DNA of 64,000 nt from Streptomyces djakartensis (GCF_014651075.1 NZ_BMWE01000019.1:1-64000), one strand, 5' to 3'; shown: positions 43,742 through 52,279, counted from the stretch's first letter. Numbers and translations: made by a program. Notes: generated from the sequence alone by a model not told the origin.

Positions 43742-44512
43742 GTGACCGCACGTGCGTTTGGCAAATCGGCTGTGAACCGGCGCCGCGGGGGATTCGATCT
43801 TCGCTCGACCACCCTGTTCTTCGTCTTCCTCGCTGTGGTGGTGAGCGTCCTGGGGTTCGCGGCGCGCATGGTGGCGGGCACTGTCGAGCGACGTCCCGCC
43901 TGGGTGGCCGTCCTGGTCGTCGTGGGGGTCGCGAGTCTCGTCGGCCTGCGGCGCCGGTGGCATGTGGCGAGGGCGGCCCGCCGGGCCGCGGCAGCGCTCG
44001 ACGCGGCTGCGAGGGAGGCGGCCGACGAGTTGGAGGCTCTCACGATTCCGCCTCAGCGCGCGGGCGCCGAAGCCGGCGTCCGTTACGACGACCTGACGCC
44101 CGAGGAGTTCGAGGAGGCGATCGGCGCTCTGTGTGAACGCGACGGCTGTTCCGCCGTCGACGTCGTGGGAGGGGCCGGGGACCTGGGCGCCGACGTCGTG
44201 GCCCTGACCCCCGACGGGCGCCGGATCGTCATCCAGTGCAAGCATTACGGCGGTTCCCACCGGGTCGGCTCCCAGGATCTGCAGCGTTTCGGCGGTACGT
44301 GTTTCACCGTCCACGAGGCCGATGTCGCCGTGCTGGTCACGACCAGCGACTTCACCGCGCCGGCGGCGGAGTACGCCGAGAGTTGCGGCATCGTGTGCGT
44401 GGACCGGGAATGCCTGCAGGCGTGGACGGACGGCACCGGTCCCCGGCCCTGGGAGGCCGCCCCGGCGGGAGGCTGGGCAGCGGGGCGGGGGAAGGCAGGT
44501 GCCGGATCGTGA
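43742..44512 (+). CDS. Membrane-anchored Mrr-like restriction endonuclease
   Basis: A 256-residue protein starting at GTG 43742 with GAGGAGGGG 7 nt upstream. Two membrane helices lie at about 23-46 and 52-69, then a charged linker, then a PD-(D/E)xK nuclease domain of the Mrr type. It shows DLTPEEFEEAIGALCERDGC, Asp151 in GDLGADVVAL and QCK (165-167) in RIVIQCKHYG, and then the usual VGSQDLQRFGGTCFTVHEAD VAVLVTTSDF. Mrr nucleases cut methylated DNA. The membrane anchor is common in actinobacterial homologues and their cell role is not settled. No methyltransferase partner is adjacent. Confidence 0.85.
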   Translation: MTARAFGKSAVNRRRGGFDLRSTTLFFVFLAVVVSVLGFAARMVAGTVERRPAWVAVLVVVGVASLVGLRRRWHVARAARRAAAALDAAAREAADELEALTIPPQRAGAEAGVRYDDLTPEEFEEAIGALCERDGCSAVDVVGGAGDLGADVVALTPDGRRIVIQCKHYGGSHRVGSQDLQRFGGTCFTVHEADVAVLVTTSDFTAPAAEYAESCGIVCVDRECLQAWTDGTGPRPWEAAPAGGWAAGRGKAGAGS

Positions 44513-44622
44513 GCCGTGCGGGGCAGGCGGCCCCTGCCGCAGGGGCGCTGCGGCCTGCTCCGGACCGCCCGCGAGATGCCGCGGCGCCCGGATGAAGGGC
44601 TCAGGTGAGACAGGGGCCGGTG

Positions 44623-45822
44623 TCAGAGCCGTCGCCGCCAACGCCGGCCTGAACGGCTGCCCCGCCAGTCCAGCACCAGGGTGGTGGCATCGTCGGGCAG
44701 CGATCCCCCACAGGCGTCGTGGACTGCTGAGGTCAGGGTCCGGACCACTTCACGGGGATGTTCGTCGCGGGTGGCGTGAAGGAGGGCGGGCAGGTCGACG
44801 GCGGCTGCGGCGCGTTCATGCATGCCGTCGGTGATCAGTACCAGGCGGTCGCCGGGCTCCAGGTGCAGCCGCTGCACCTCGTAGGTGACCGGGGCGGGCA
44901 CGCCGAACGGCATGTTGACCTTGACGGTCAGTTCCTCCACCCGGCTGCCGCGCAGCCGCAGCGGCCAGGGGTGGCCGGCGTTGACCAGCTCACAGGCGCC
45001 GGTTTCCAGCTCGATGCGCAGAAGCTGGCCGGTGGTGATGCCGCGGCCGTGGCTGATGATCGCGCGGTGGGCGGTGTACGCCTGGTCGAGGATGCCGCGT
45101 CCCGCCCGGCGGGCTCCGCGCAGGGCGTTGACGGCCAGCGTGGCCAGCAGGGCGGACGCAGTGTCGTGCCCCATCGCGTCGGTGATGGACAGGTGCAGGG
45201 TGTCCTGGTCCAGGGCGTAGTCGTAGGTGTCGCCGCCGATGTCGTCGGCCGGGACCAGGCCGCAGGCCAGGGTGAACTGGGCTGCCTCGCAGCAGGGCGC
45301 CGAGGGCAGCAGCTGGTGCTGGATCTCCGCTGCCAGGCTCACCGTGGTGGTGCGCCGGCCCCAGTGATAGACGTCGGTGAAACGTCGGTCGGTGACCACG
45401 ATGTACGCGAGTGCGTGCGCCGCCTCCGCCACCGCGTCACGCACGCCGTCGTCCGCGTAGGGCACGACCAGGTCCAGGACGCCGATGCAGTCGCCGCGGT
45501 TCGTCACCGGGGCCACCAACCGGCTGCCGCCCTCCTCGTCCGGCTCCTGATGCAGGCGCTGGGAACGCAGCACCCGGTCGTAGACGCTGCCCGCAAGCCC
45601 GGTTTTCGCCACCCGGCCTCCCGCCTGCGCGGCCGTGCCGGCTCTGGGCAGCCGGACGGCTTCCCGTCCGAGCATGTCGACGAACCAGAACGACACCTCG
45701 CTCGCCGAGACCCGCTTCTCCAGGTTCCGGGCCACCACGTCCACCGACTCCACCGGGGCGGCGTCCTCCGCCGCCCGCAGCACGTCATCCAGGCCCAAGC
45801 CCTCACCGATCAGCAACGGCAC
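44623..45822 (-). CDS. PP2C-type phosphatase with GAF-like domain (RsbU/SpoIIE type)
   Basis: A protein of about 399 residues. Residues 5-145 resemble a GAF sensor domain (FWFVDMLGREAVRLP, VAPVTNRGDCIGVLDLVVPY). Residues 160-390 form the PP2C/SpoIIE phosphatase domain, with metal-binding Asp in DDIGGDTYDY, ITDAMGHDTASALL, LITDGMHER and PDDATTLVLD. Such enzymes dephosphorylate STAS antagonists and switch on sigma-B-type factors. The frame stays open to 45984, but a sigma-B-like promoter at 45844-45869 lies inside that extension. I therefore place the start at GTG 45822 or, with better SD spacing, TTG 45816. Confidence 0.85.
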   Translation of the reverse strand: MPLLIGEGLGLDDVLRAAEDAAPVESVDVVARNLEKRVSASEVSFWFVDMLGREAVRLPRAGTAAQAGGRVAKTGLAGSVYDRVLRSQRLHQEPDEEGGSRLVAPVTNRGDCIGVLDLVVPYADDGVRDAVAEAAHALAYIVVTDRRFTDVYHWGRRTTTVSLAAEIQHQLLPSAPCCEAAQFTLACGLVPADDIGGDTYDYALDQDTLHLSITDAMGHDTASALLATLAVNALRGARRAGRGILDQAYTAHRAIISHGRGITTGQLLRIELETGACELVNAGHPWPLRLRGSRVEELTVKVNMPFGVPAPVTYEVQRLHLEPGDRLVLITDGMHERAAAAVDLPALLHATRDEHPREVVRTLTSAVHDACGGSLPDDATTLVLDWRGSRSGRRWRRRL

Positions 45823-45843
45823 CTCCCAGTCGATCCATCCCGG

Positions 45844-45869
45844 ATACCCGGGGATCCGGCCCGGGACGC
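45844..45869 (-). promoter_or_regulatory. Sigma-B-like promoter of the phosphatase gene
   Basis: On the minus strand GCGT, 16 nt, GGGTAT matches the streptomycete sigma-B-group consensus GNNT-N14-16-GGGTAY. It ends 22-28 nt before the proposed start of the phosphatase gene. Confidence 0.45.
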
Positions 45870-45883
45870 AGCGATGCGCTGAT

Positions 45884-45908
45884 GTCTGTCGCAGCGGGCG
45901 CCGGGTAA
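45884..45908 (+). promoter_or_regulatory. Sigma-B-like promoter of the HATPase gene
   Basis: On the plus strand GTCT, 15 nt, GGGTAA fits the sigma-B-group consensus GNNT-N14-16-GGGTAY with one mismatch in the last base. It lies 48 nt before the GTG at 45957. Confidence 0.4.
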
Positions 45909-45956
45909 TCGGTTCCCACGCGAGTTTTGTGTGGGCTGAGGAGAAGGGGCCGGGCA

Positions 45957-46412
45957 GTGGCAGTGAAGGCGATGGGGTGGGCACACTCGTTCCCCATGTC
46001 CGAGGGTGCGCGCGCCGGGCGGGAGTGGACGCGTGAGCGCCTGAAGTCCCTGCCCTGGGCCGCCGCCGAGCCGGACACAGTGGATTCCGTCGTGCTGGCT
46101 GTGTCCGAGCTGATCACCAATGCGCACATCCACGCGCACAGCGACGCCCACCTGGTCCTCACCTGGGACGGCGACTGTCTGCATGTGAGCGTCCACGACG
46201 AGGACCCGGCACTGCCGCGACAGCGCGAACCCGAGCCGGAGGAGGTGTCGGGCCGCGGTGTGGCGATCGTGCGGGAGCTCGCCGATGAGTGGGGGATGAA
46301 GTGCCAGCGGCACGGCAAGACAGTGACGGCGTGCTTCCGTCCCGCCGACGCCGATGCCGACGCCGATGTGAGCTCCGATGTGAGTTCCGACCGGCCCGAT
46401 GGCGGCAGTTGA
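45957..46412 (+). CDS. HATPase anti-sigma-factor-like kinase (RsbW type)
   Basis: A 151-residue GHKL ATPase. The N-box is VVLAVSELITNAHIHAHSDA (Glu51, Asn55), then VSVHDEDP (Asp in the G1 box) and SGRGVAIVRELADEWGM (G2 box), and the C-terminal beta strand is GKTVTACF. It ends with a short Asp/Ala/Ser repeat. Such proteins bind and inhibit sigma factors or phosphorylate STAS antagonists. GTG 45957 follows GGAGAAGGGG; a GTG two codons later is possible. It is divergent from the PP2C phosphatase, and sigma-B-like promoters point both ways, so the two are probably part of one partner-switching circuit. Confidence 0.85.
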   Translation: MAVKAMGWAHSFPMSEGARAGREWTRERLKSLPWAAAEPDTVDSVVLAVSELITNAHIHAHSDAHLVLTWDGDCLHVSVHDEDPALPRQREPEPEEVSGRGVAIVRELADEWGMKCQRHGKTVTACFRPADADADADVSSDVSSDRPDGGS

Positions 46413-46442
46413 GTAGCGGACGGGCCGGGGGGCTCGTGCGTG

Positions 46443-47402
46443 TCAGTCGGTTGTCCCGGGGTGGTTGCCCGGCCCGTGGGCGCCGGGAGACAGCGGAGTG
46501 GGGGACAGCTTGGTGTCCTCCTCGCCCGGCTCCAGAAGGGTGTCGGCGGCGCCGACGATGAGAGGGTCGGGGGTACCGACGGCATCGTCGTCCTTGCTGG
46601 CGTAGTCGATGCGCGACAGCAGACTGCGCATGGTCTCCAGCCGGGCGCGCCGCTTGTCGTTGCTCTTGACGACGGTCCAGGGGGCGTGAGCGGTGTCCGT
46701 GGCACGGAACATGTCGACCTTCGCCTCGGTGTAGGCGTCCCAGAGGTCGAGCGAGGCCAGGTCGGTGGGCGAGAGCTTCCACTGGCGCACCGGGTCGACC
46801 TGCCGGATCGCGAAGCGCGTGCGCTGCTCGGAGCGGGACACCGAGAACCAGAACTTCACCAGCAGGATCCCGTCGTCGACCAGCATCCGCTCGAAGGCCG
46901 GGCACTGGTCGAGGAACAGCTCGTACTCGTCCTTGGAGCAGTACCCCATGACTCGCTCCACACCGGCCCGGTTGTACCAGGAGCGGTCGAAGAAGACGAT
47001 CTCCCCGGCTGTCGGCAGGTGCGCGACGTACCGCTGGAAGTACCACTGGCCCGCCTCGCGATCGGTGGGCTTGTCCAGGGCGACAACGCGTGCGCCGCGC
47101 GGGTTGAGCCGCTCGGTGAGCCGCTGGATCGTCCCGCCCTTGCCCGCCGCGTCACGCCCTTCGCAGACGACGACCACACGCGCGCCGCTGTCCTTGACCC
47201 ACCGTTGGAGCTTGAGCAGCTCGATCTGCAGGATGCGTTTGGTCCGCTCGTACTCCTTGCGGCCCACCTTCCGGTCGTAGGGGTGGTTCTCCCGCCAGGT
47301 CTGGATGGGACGTCCGTCCGCGTCCAGCACGATCGGCCGCTCGCGGCGGCTGGTGTCCACGGTCAGCCCGTCCAGCAACCGGTCCGCGTCTTCGGCGTTC
47401 AT
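46443..47402 (-). CDS. ppk2: Polyphosphate kinase 2 (PPK2)
   Basis: A 319-residue PPK2-family kinase starting at ATG 47402 with GGGAGG 6 nt upstream; the frame is open further upstream but without a start signal. Walker A is EGRDAAGKGGTIQRL (81-95), Walker B/lid region is FFDRSWYNRAGVERVMGY (137-154), and KFWFSVSRSEQRTRF and WKLSPTDLASLDLWDAYTEA complete the core. PPK2 transfers phosphate between polyphosphate and (d)NDP or NMP, most often making GTP or ATP from polyP. The family also has NMP-phosphorylating classes that cannot be separated here. Confidence 0.93.
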   Translation of the reverse strand: MNAEDADRLLDGLTVDTSRRERPIVLDADGRPIQTWRENHPYDRKVGRKEYERTKRILQIELLKLQRWVKDSGARVVVVCEGRDAAGKGGTIQRLTERLNPRGARVVALDKPTDREAGQWYFQRYVAHLPTAGEIVFFDRSWYNRAGVERVMGYCSKDEYELFLDQCPAFERMLVDDGILLVKFWFSVSRSEQRTRFAIRQVDPVRQWKLSPTDLASLDLWDAYTEAKVDMFRATDTAHAPWTVVKSNDKRRARLETMRSLLSRIDYASKDDDAVGTPDPLIVGAADTLLEPGEEDTKLSPTPLSPGAHGPGNHPGTTD

Positions 47403-47652
47403 GACCAGCCTCCCCGCTCGTTCCTTACCACCGGTCGGAAGGACGTGCGGCCCAAGGCCGGTACGGCCGGGACCGCGCACACGGCGATGACGGCGGCGAC
47501 TGCCACGATCTGTTCCCTTCGCTGGTGTTCGCTGGTGGGCGGCTACACAGATGCCCCGCCTCGTCCGGTACATGTGAGGGACCGGGTGATGCCCGGGCCG
47601 GGACCAGCAGTCGTGAGCGATGAATACCGCTCGATGCGGGTAGACGGGCCGC

Positions 47653-48414
47653 ATGTCCGAGGTGATCCAAGCAGGCGGCTGGGGAATGCTGGCCGGCTCC
47701 GCCCTGCTGTTGGGAGCGGTGTTCGGCTACAGGCTGCGCGTGCCGGAGAAGGTCATCGCGCTGGTGATGGCCTTCGGTGCCGGAGTGCTGCTCTCGGCCG
47801 TCTCCTTCGAGTTGGTCGGCGAAGCCTACGAGGAGGGGGGACTGGGCCCGGCCGCCGTCGGGACGCTGGCCGGAGCGGGGGCCTACACGGCCGGAAACCT
47901 GTGGCTGGCCCGCCGCGGTGCCCGTCACCGCAAACGTTCGGGCCATCACGCCGGTCAGGCTCAGCCTTCCGAGGAGGACCAGGGCGGCTCGGGGCTGGCC
48001 CTGGCGCTGGGGGCGCTGCTGGACGGTGTGCCCGAGTCGGCGGTGATCGGTGTGAGCCTGCTCGACGGCGGTGCCGTCAGCGCGGTCACCGTGGCGGCGG
48101 TGTTCATCAGCAACGTTCCCGAGGGCTTGTCCAGCTCGGCCGGTATGAAGAAGGCCGGACGCGGCAAGGGCTACGTCTTCAACGTGTGGGGGGCCATCGC
48201 CGCAGCGAGCACCGTGTCGGCGGTGCTCGGCTACACGGTGGTGGGGGGCTTCTCCACGGCTGTGGTGGCCGCGGTGACTGCCGTTGCGGCGGGCGCGATC
48301 CTGGCCATGATCGCCGATACGATGATCCCGGAGGCGTTCCGGGAAGCGCATCTGGCGATCGGGCTCGTCACCGTGAGCGGCTTTCTGGTCTCGTTCGCCC
48401 TGTCCCATGTATGA
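47653..48414 (+). CDS. ZIP-family metal transporter
   Basis: A 253-residue membrane protein with seven or eight predicted helices. Conserved ZIP motifs are LALGALLDGVPESAVIGVSL (helix 4 with the DxxPE metal site) and VTVAAVFISNVPEGLSSSAGM (helix 5, NVPEG). A histidine-bearing loop (ARHRKRSGHHAGQAQPSEED) separates helices 3 and 4, and may bind metal. Typical members move Zn2+, Fe2+ or Mn2+ into the cytoplasm. It starts at ATG 47653 and ends 61 nt before a convergent lipoprotein gene. No metal regulator gene or box was recognised next to it. Confidence 0.85.
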   Translation: MSEVIQAGGWGMLAGSALLLGAVFGYRLRVPEKVIALVMAFGAGVLLSAVSFELVGEAYEEGGLGPAAVGTLAGAGAYTAGNLWLARRGARHRKRSGHHAGQAQPSEEDQGGSGLALALGALLDGVPESAVIGVSLLDGGAVSAVTVAAVFISNVPEGLSSSAGMKKAGRGKGYVFNVWGAIAAASTVSAVLGYTVVGGFSTAVVAAVTAVAAGAILAMIADTMIPEAFREAHLAIGLVTVSGFLVSFALSHV

Positions 48415-48475
48415 GCACGACCGGTGCATGCGGGTCTCGTGCCGCGTGGTCCGCCCCGGTGTCGCTCCGGGCCGT

Positions 48476-49426
48476 TCACTGTGGCCAGGGCCACGGGCGG
48501 ACGCGTGCGCCTGCCGCGCCGATCGCCGCTTTCGCCGCCCGTTCGACGAGCGCCACCCCGCTCTCCATCGAGGTGTTGCCGTTACTGAGGACCGAGACCA
48601 GGTACCGACGCCCGTGCACCGTGACCTGACCGATGCTGTTGATGACCCACCGGCCGGTCGTGCTCCGCTGCAGCCAGCCGTTCTTGAGGGCCCATCGGCT
48701 GCCTCGGGAGCCGGCCGCGGAGATTCCCCAGTCCTGGTCTTCCTCGATCTGGCTCATCAAACCCCGGATGTACGCGCGTGAGGTCCGGCTCAGCCCTTCG
48801 GACGAGCGGGCGGAGACTGCCGGCCCTCGGCCGAAGACCGCGCGCAACAGCTTGACCTGGTCGGTCGCTGTCGTCTGGGTGAGGCCCCATCTGATGCCCG
48901 GGCCGCCCCGGGTCGAGGTGAGCCCCAGCCGTTCGTTCGCCGCGTCGAGCCCTTCCGCCTCGCCGATGACCTGCCACAGCACGTTCGTGGCCTCGTTGTC
49001 GCTCGCCCGGATCATCGCCTCGGCATTCCGGCGCTCCGTCGCCGTCAGTTCGCGGCCCTCGTCCTGTGCCTGAAGCAGCAGCGCCGCGAGGATGCCCACC
49101 TTGATGATGCTGGCGGTGTCGAACACCGCGTCACGCCCGTAGGACACGATCTCCTGGCCGGGGCTGTCCAGGTCGAGCACCGCCACCGCCAGGCGCGCGT
49201 CACCTCCCGGCAGGATGGGCCTGAGCGCCCTCGCGAGAGTCGCGCCGCGGTTCTCGCGTGGCGGTACCGCCGCTCCGGGGGCCGGCGCCCCCGCGCGCGT
49301 CAGGGGCGAGGGCGCCTCGTAGGACGTGTCGGCCGCGGAACAGGCGGCGAGCGACGCCACGATCGCGGTGGCGGCGCAGGCGGCGCAGATCCTCAGGGTG
49401 TGCGTCCGGTTCCGTCCGTCGGGCAT
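48476..49426 (-). CDS. Class A beta-lactamase-like serine hydrolase, lipoprotein
   Basis: A 316-residue lipoprotein (signal LRICAACAATAIVASLAACS with lipidated Cys29). ATG 49426 is the best start. It shows the three serine beta-lactamase motifs: SxxK at Ser106-Lys109 (DTASIIKVG), SDN 142-144 (ASDNEATNVL) and KNG 248-250, where class A enzymes usually have KTG. A Glu-rich omega-loop-like region lies between. Such surface serine hydrolases in actinomycetes may be beta-lactamases or non-hydrolysing penicillin-binding-like proteins. The Thr-to-Asn change in the third motif argues for altered activity. Confidence 0.85.
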   Translation of the reverse strand: MPDGRNRTHTLRICAACAATAIVASLAACSAADTSYEAPSPLTRAGAPAPGAAVPPRENRGATLARALRPILPGGDARLAVAVLDLDSPGQEIVSYGRDAVFDTASIIKVGILAALLLQAQDEGRELTATERRNAEAMIRASDNEATNVLWQVIGEAEGLDAANERLGLTSTRGGPGIRWGLTQTTATDQVKLLRAVFGRGPAVSARSSEGLSRTSRAYIRGLMSQIEEDQDWGISAAGSRGSRWALKNGWLQRSTTGRWVINSIGQVTVHGRRYLVSVLSNGNTSMESGVALVERAAKAAIGAAGARVRPWPWPQ

Positions 49427-49595
49427 GGCGGTGCAGGCCTCTGTATTCGTGTCAAGAGAGACGTCGTACGATCGGAAAATACGACAAATCGGACGCCAGG
49501 GTGGGGATGACACGAGGCCATGGCGTGTCGATGCGGTGCACCGCGTCAGCGGACGGGTGCGCAGGCGGGCGGCGCGGCCGCCGCACGGGGCTGCT

Positions 49596-50192
49596 TCAGA
49601 GTTCGCGCACCAGGCCGGCGACGTGCGCGGTGACCGTGTCGAGGATGCCCTCCCAGGCGGCGTCGTCGCCGAGCACGAGGTAGTTGAGGGTCAGGCCGTC
49701 GGTCATCGCGGCCAGATAGCGCGCCAGGACCGGGGCGGGTACCCGCAGACGCAATCCCATCGTCTCCCGCAGTCGGTCGATGAGCTCGTTGTACGTCTCG
49801 GCGTACAACTCGTACTGGCGTCTTGCCAGATGGTGGAAGCCCGGCTGGCGCAGGGCGTACTGCGTGAGCTCGTAGGTGAGCATGTGCTCGTCGGGGTGGG
49901 CGCGGACGTGGTCCCAGTAGGCCTGGAAGCCGGCCCGGACGGTCTCCTCGAGGGTGGCCCTGGGCCGTAGGGCCTGCTTGACCACTGTCACGTAGTGCCC
50001 GGTGATGGTCGTGATGACGGACTCGATCAGCTCCTGCTTGGAGTCGAAGCAGTAGTGGAAGACGCTCAGCGAGACGCCGGCTTCGGCGGCGATGGACCGG
50101 GTCGTCGTCCTGGGGACGCCGTCCCGGGCCATCGCTCTGATCGCCGCTTCGGTGAGCTGTCGCCGCCGCTCGGCGGACGGCAACCGTGCCAT
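49596..50192 (-). CDS. TetR-family transcriptional regulator
   Basis: A 198-residue TetR-type regulator starting at ATG 50192 with GAGGG about 6 nt upstream. The DNA-binding part is RQLTEAAIRAMARDGVPRTT TRSIAAEAGVSLSVFHYCFD SKQELIESVI (residues 10-60). The ligand-binding part follows and ends GLVREL. It lies 23 nt after the stop of the secreted hydrolase gene on the same strand, so the two are probably one transcript and the regulator may respond to the hydrolase's product or control its operon. Confidence 0.92.
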   Translation of the reverse strand: MARLPSAERRRQLTEAAIRAMARDGVPRTTTRSIAAEAGVSLSVFHYCFDSKQELIESVITTITGHYVTVVKQALRPRATLEETVRAGFQAYWDHVRAHPDEHMLTYELTQYALRQPGFHHLARRQYELYAETYNELIDRLRETMGLRLRVPAPVLARYLAAMTDGLTLNYLVLGDDAAWEGILDTVTAHVAGLVREL

Positions 50193-50215
50193 GGTGCCCT
50201 CTTCTTGCGTGGGTG

Positions 50216-52279
50216 TCAGGTGCTGTGGACGCCGACCTCTTGGAGGGAGTAGCCCCATTCGGTGCCGCGTGCCAGCCCCTGGACGCGGACGTATCTGGCC
50301 GGGGTGGCGGTGAAGCCGGCCGTGTCCAGGCCCCCGTCGCCGGCCGTCGTGGACCAGACGGTGCGCCAGTTCACTCCGTCGGTGGAGAGGTCGATGCGGT
50401 ACGCCTTGCCGTAGGCGCGTTCCCAGTCGAGGGTGACCCGCTTGACGAGCCGGGTGGACCCGAGGTCGACCTGGTACCACTGGTCGTCGCTCCAGTCGCT
50501 CGCCCAGCGGGTGCCGCTGTCGCCGTCGACGGCCCGGTCCGGTCCGTAGCTCGTGAACAGGCTCCACTCCGAGGAACTGGCCGACGCGGTGGAGCCGGTC
50601 GCGAGATTGACTCCTGCCTCGTGGTTCTCGGAGGCCTTCCAGGTGTCGAGGTAGGACTCGGCGCCGCGGAAGAGGTCGTCCACCACGTCCTGGCCGCCGA
50701 CCCGGCGGATGTCCTCGATCCAGTCCGGGACGAGGCCGTAGTGGGCTGCTCCGTCGGTGTTCAGGTCCCAGGTGCGTTCGCCGGTGGTCTGACGGTCGAT
50801 GACGGAGCCGCCGTCGACGCTCTTGAAGGGGTAGGTGACCTTGTTGGGCGCGTCCGCTCCGCGCGGGGCCGGCCAGCCGCCGACGCCGTTCATGTCGGTG
50901 CCGTAGCCGTAACCCACGCCGAACTTGTCGCGCAGGGCCTCGGTGCGTTTCGCCTCCGAGACGAAGCCCTCGGAGCCATGCATGTACTGGGCGATGAAAC
51001 CGCCAAGGCCGTAGACCCGCTCCGTCCAGTCCATGTCCATCCAGCTGTGCGAGGAGAGGACGCCGGGGTAGGACTCGGCCTCGAAGATGTCGAGCACCCG
51101 GGCCGTGGCCTTGACGCTCATGTGGTCGATCTCCAGCATCATCCCGCGTCGCATCATGCCCCGGACCGCGTACTCACCGAGTCCGGTGAGGCCTCGGACG
51201 TTGCACTGGGCGTCCGCGCTGTACGAGGGGACCTCCTGGCCCGCCGGGAGCTTCTTCTCCGCCTCGGCCGCGGAGGCGTCGCCGATGGGGTTGTCGGCTT
51301 GCGGGCCGGTGCACTTCTCCGTCTTCCAGAAGGTGCCGGTCGACAGGAACTGGCCGACGTTGATGGCCGTTCCGAGCGTGCCCGAGTCGAAGCGGACCCC
51401 GCACAGCGCGTTGTCGAACTTGTGGCAGAGGAACATGCTGCGCACGCCCAGCGCGTGCAGCTCGTCCAGGCCCTTGTCGATGTCCGCCTTGCTGCACTGG
51501 GCGATGTCGAGGACCTGCTTGCAGCCGAAGGGCTCGGAGGTCTCGACGCCCAGGACGACGGCCAGCTTGCCCTGTTCGATGACCGCACGGGCCTGCGCGC
51601 TGTCGGTGACGATGCGGAAGAATCCCTTGCCGGGCCCCCCGTAGATCTTGTCGATGTACGCCTGCATGTCGTAGGACAGCTTGGCCTGGAGCCGGATGGA
51701 CGTCATCTCGTCGCAGCCGCGGTCCTTGAAGAAGTACACCGAGCAGATGACGCCGTTGGTGACGAGGTCGTTGACCAGCACGCGCTGGCCGCCACGCCAG
51801 GCCCGCTCCACCCATGCGTAGTAGTTCTGCTGGTGGGTCATCGAGTCGTGGGCCGGCCAGTCCTTGAAGGTGGGCCAGCCGACGGGGTCGTGCTTGCCGT
51901 CGCCGCCTTTGGTGATGAAGTCGAAGACCGCGAGGGAACCGTCCGGGTAGTGCTCGGGGCAGTCCCTGAGCGCGTCGGCGACGCCCTTGTCGGAGAACGG
52001 CTTCCCGCAGATCAGACGACCGCCGAAGGCCTCGTTGGCGAAGATGTGGTCGTGCGCGTCGACGAAGCCGCGTACCTCGCCCCTGGCATCGGTGCCGGTG
52101 AAGGGCTCGCCCGTGACGTCGACCCGGGAGTCCGGCGCGGGCCGCGCGGCCGGTTCCCACCAGTCGGTGCCGGCCGCCGAACTGGGTGACGGGCCGAGCA
52201 CGACGGCGAGCACGAGCAGAAGGAGCGACACAGCGGTGACGTTCCTGCGTCTGCGGTACGGGCGTTCGGCACTGGTCAC
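50216..52279 (-). CDS. Secreted membrane-dipeptidase-like metallohydrolase with F5/8C domain
   Basis: A 687-residue exported protein. GTG 52279 is chosen because GAGGA lies 9 nt upstream and gives an ideal Sec signal (VTSAERPYRRRRNVTAVSLL …GPSPSSAA). Residues 70-520 form an amidohydrolase-type barrel: GFVDAHDHIFANEAFGG (His-x-His metal motif), VVLGVETSEPFGC, MLEIDHMSVKATARVLDIFE, VLSSHSWMDMDW and GYGYGTDMNGVGGWP. Residues 545-687 are a discoidin (F5/8C) carbohydrate-binding-type domain (ATGSTASASSSEWSLFTSYG … RYVRVQGLARGTEWGYSLQE). The substrate could be a peptide or a glycan-linked amide. It precedes a TetR gene 23 nt downstream. Confidence 0.8.
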   Translation of the reverse strand: MTSAERPYRRRRNVTAVSLLLLVLAVVLGPSPSSAAGTDWWEPAARPAPDSRVDVTGEPFTGTDARGEVRGFVDAHDHIFANEAFGGRLICGKPFSDKGVADALRDCPEHYPDGSLAVFDFITKGGDGKHDPVGWPTFKDWPAHDSMTHQQNYYAWVERAWRGGQRVLVNDLVTNGVICSVYFFKDRGCDEMTSIRLQAKLSYDMQAYIDKIYGGPGKGFFRIVTDSAQARAVIEQGKLAVVLGVETSEPFGCKQVLDIAQCSKADIDKGLDELHALGVRSMFLCHKFDNALCGVRFDSGTLGTAINVGQFLSTGTFWKTEKCTGPQADNPIGDASAAEAEKKLPAGQEVPSYSADAQCNVRGLTGLGEYAVRGMMRRGMMLEIDHMSVKATARVLDIFEAESYPGVLSSHSWMDMDWTERVYGLGGFIAQYMHGSEGFVSEAKRTEALRDKFGVGYGYGTDMNGVGGWPAPRGADAPNKVTYPFKSVDGGSVIDRQTTGERTWDLNTDGAAHYGLVPDWIEDIRRVGGQDVVDDLFRGAESYLDTWKASENHEAGVNLATGSTASASSSEWSLFTSYGPDRAVDGDSGTRWASDWSDDQWYQVDLGSTRLVKRVTLDWERAYGKAYRIDLSTDGVNWRTVWSTTAGDGGLDTAGFTATPARYVRVQGLARGTEWGYSLQEVGVHST

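Noticed and set aside
45823..45984. An upstream extension of the PP2C phosphatase (start at 45984)
   Set aside because: The extra residues are Pro/Arg-rich without coding bias, and sigma-B-like promoters for both divergent genes lie inside it.
46420..46480. Complementary ACGGGCCGGG / CCCGGCCCGT segments between the HATPase and PPK2 genes
   Set aside because: The loop would be over 40 nt and includes the end of the PPK2 gene, so it is not a convincing terminator.
46440..48629. A 729-codon plus-strand open frame spanning the PPK2 and ZIP genes
   Set aside because: It is antisense to PPK2 and out of frame with the ZIP gene; both of those have strong family motifs.
50186..52189. A 667-codon plus-strand open frame
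   Set aside because: It lies exactly antisense to the secreted metallohydrolase, whose motifs and signal peptide are convincing; the antisense protein has none.
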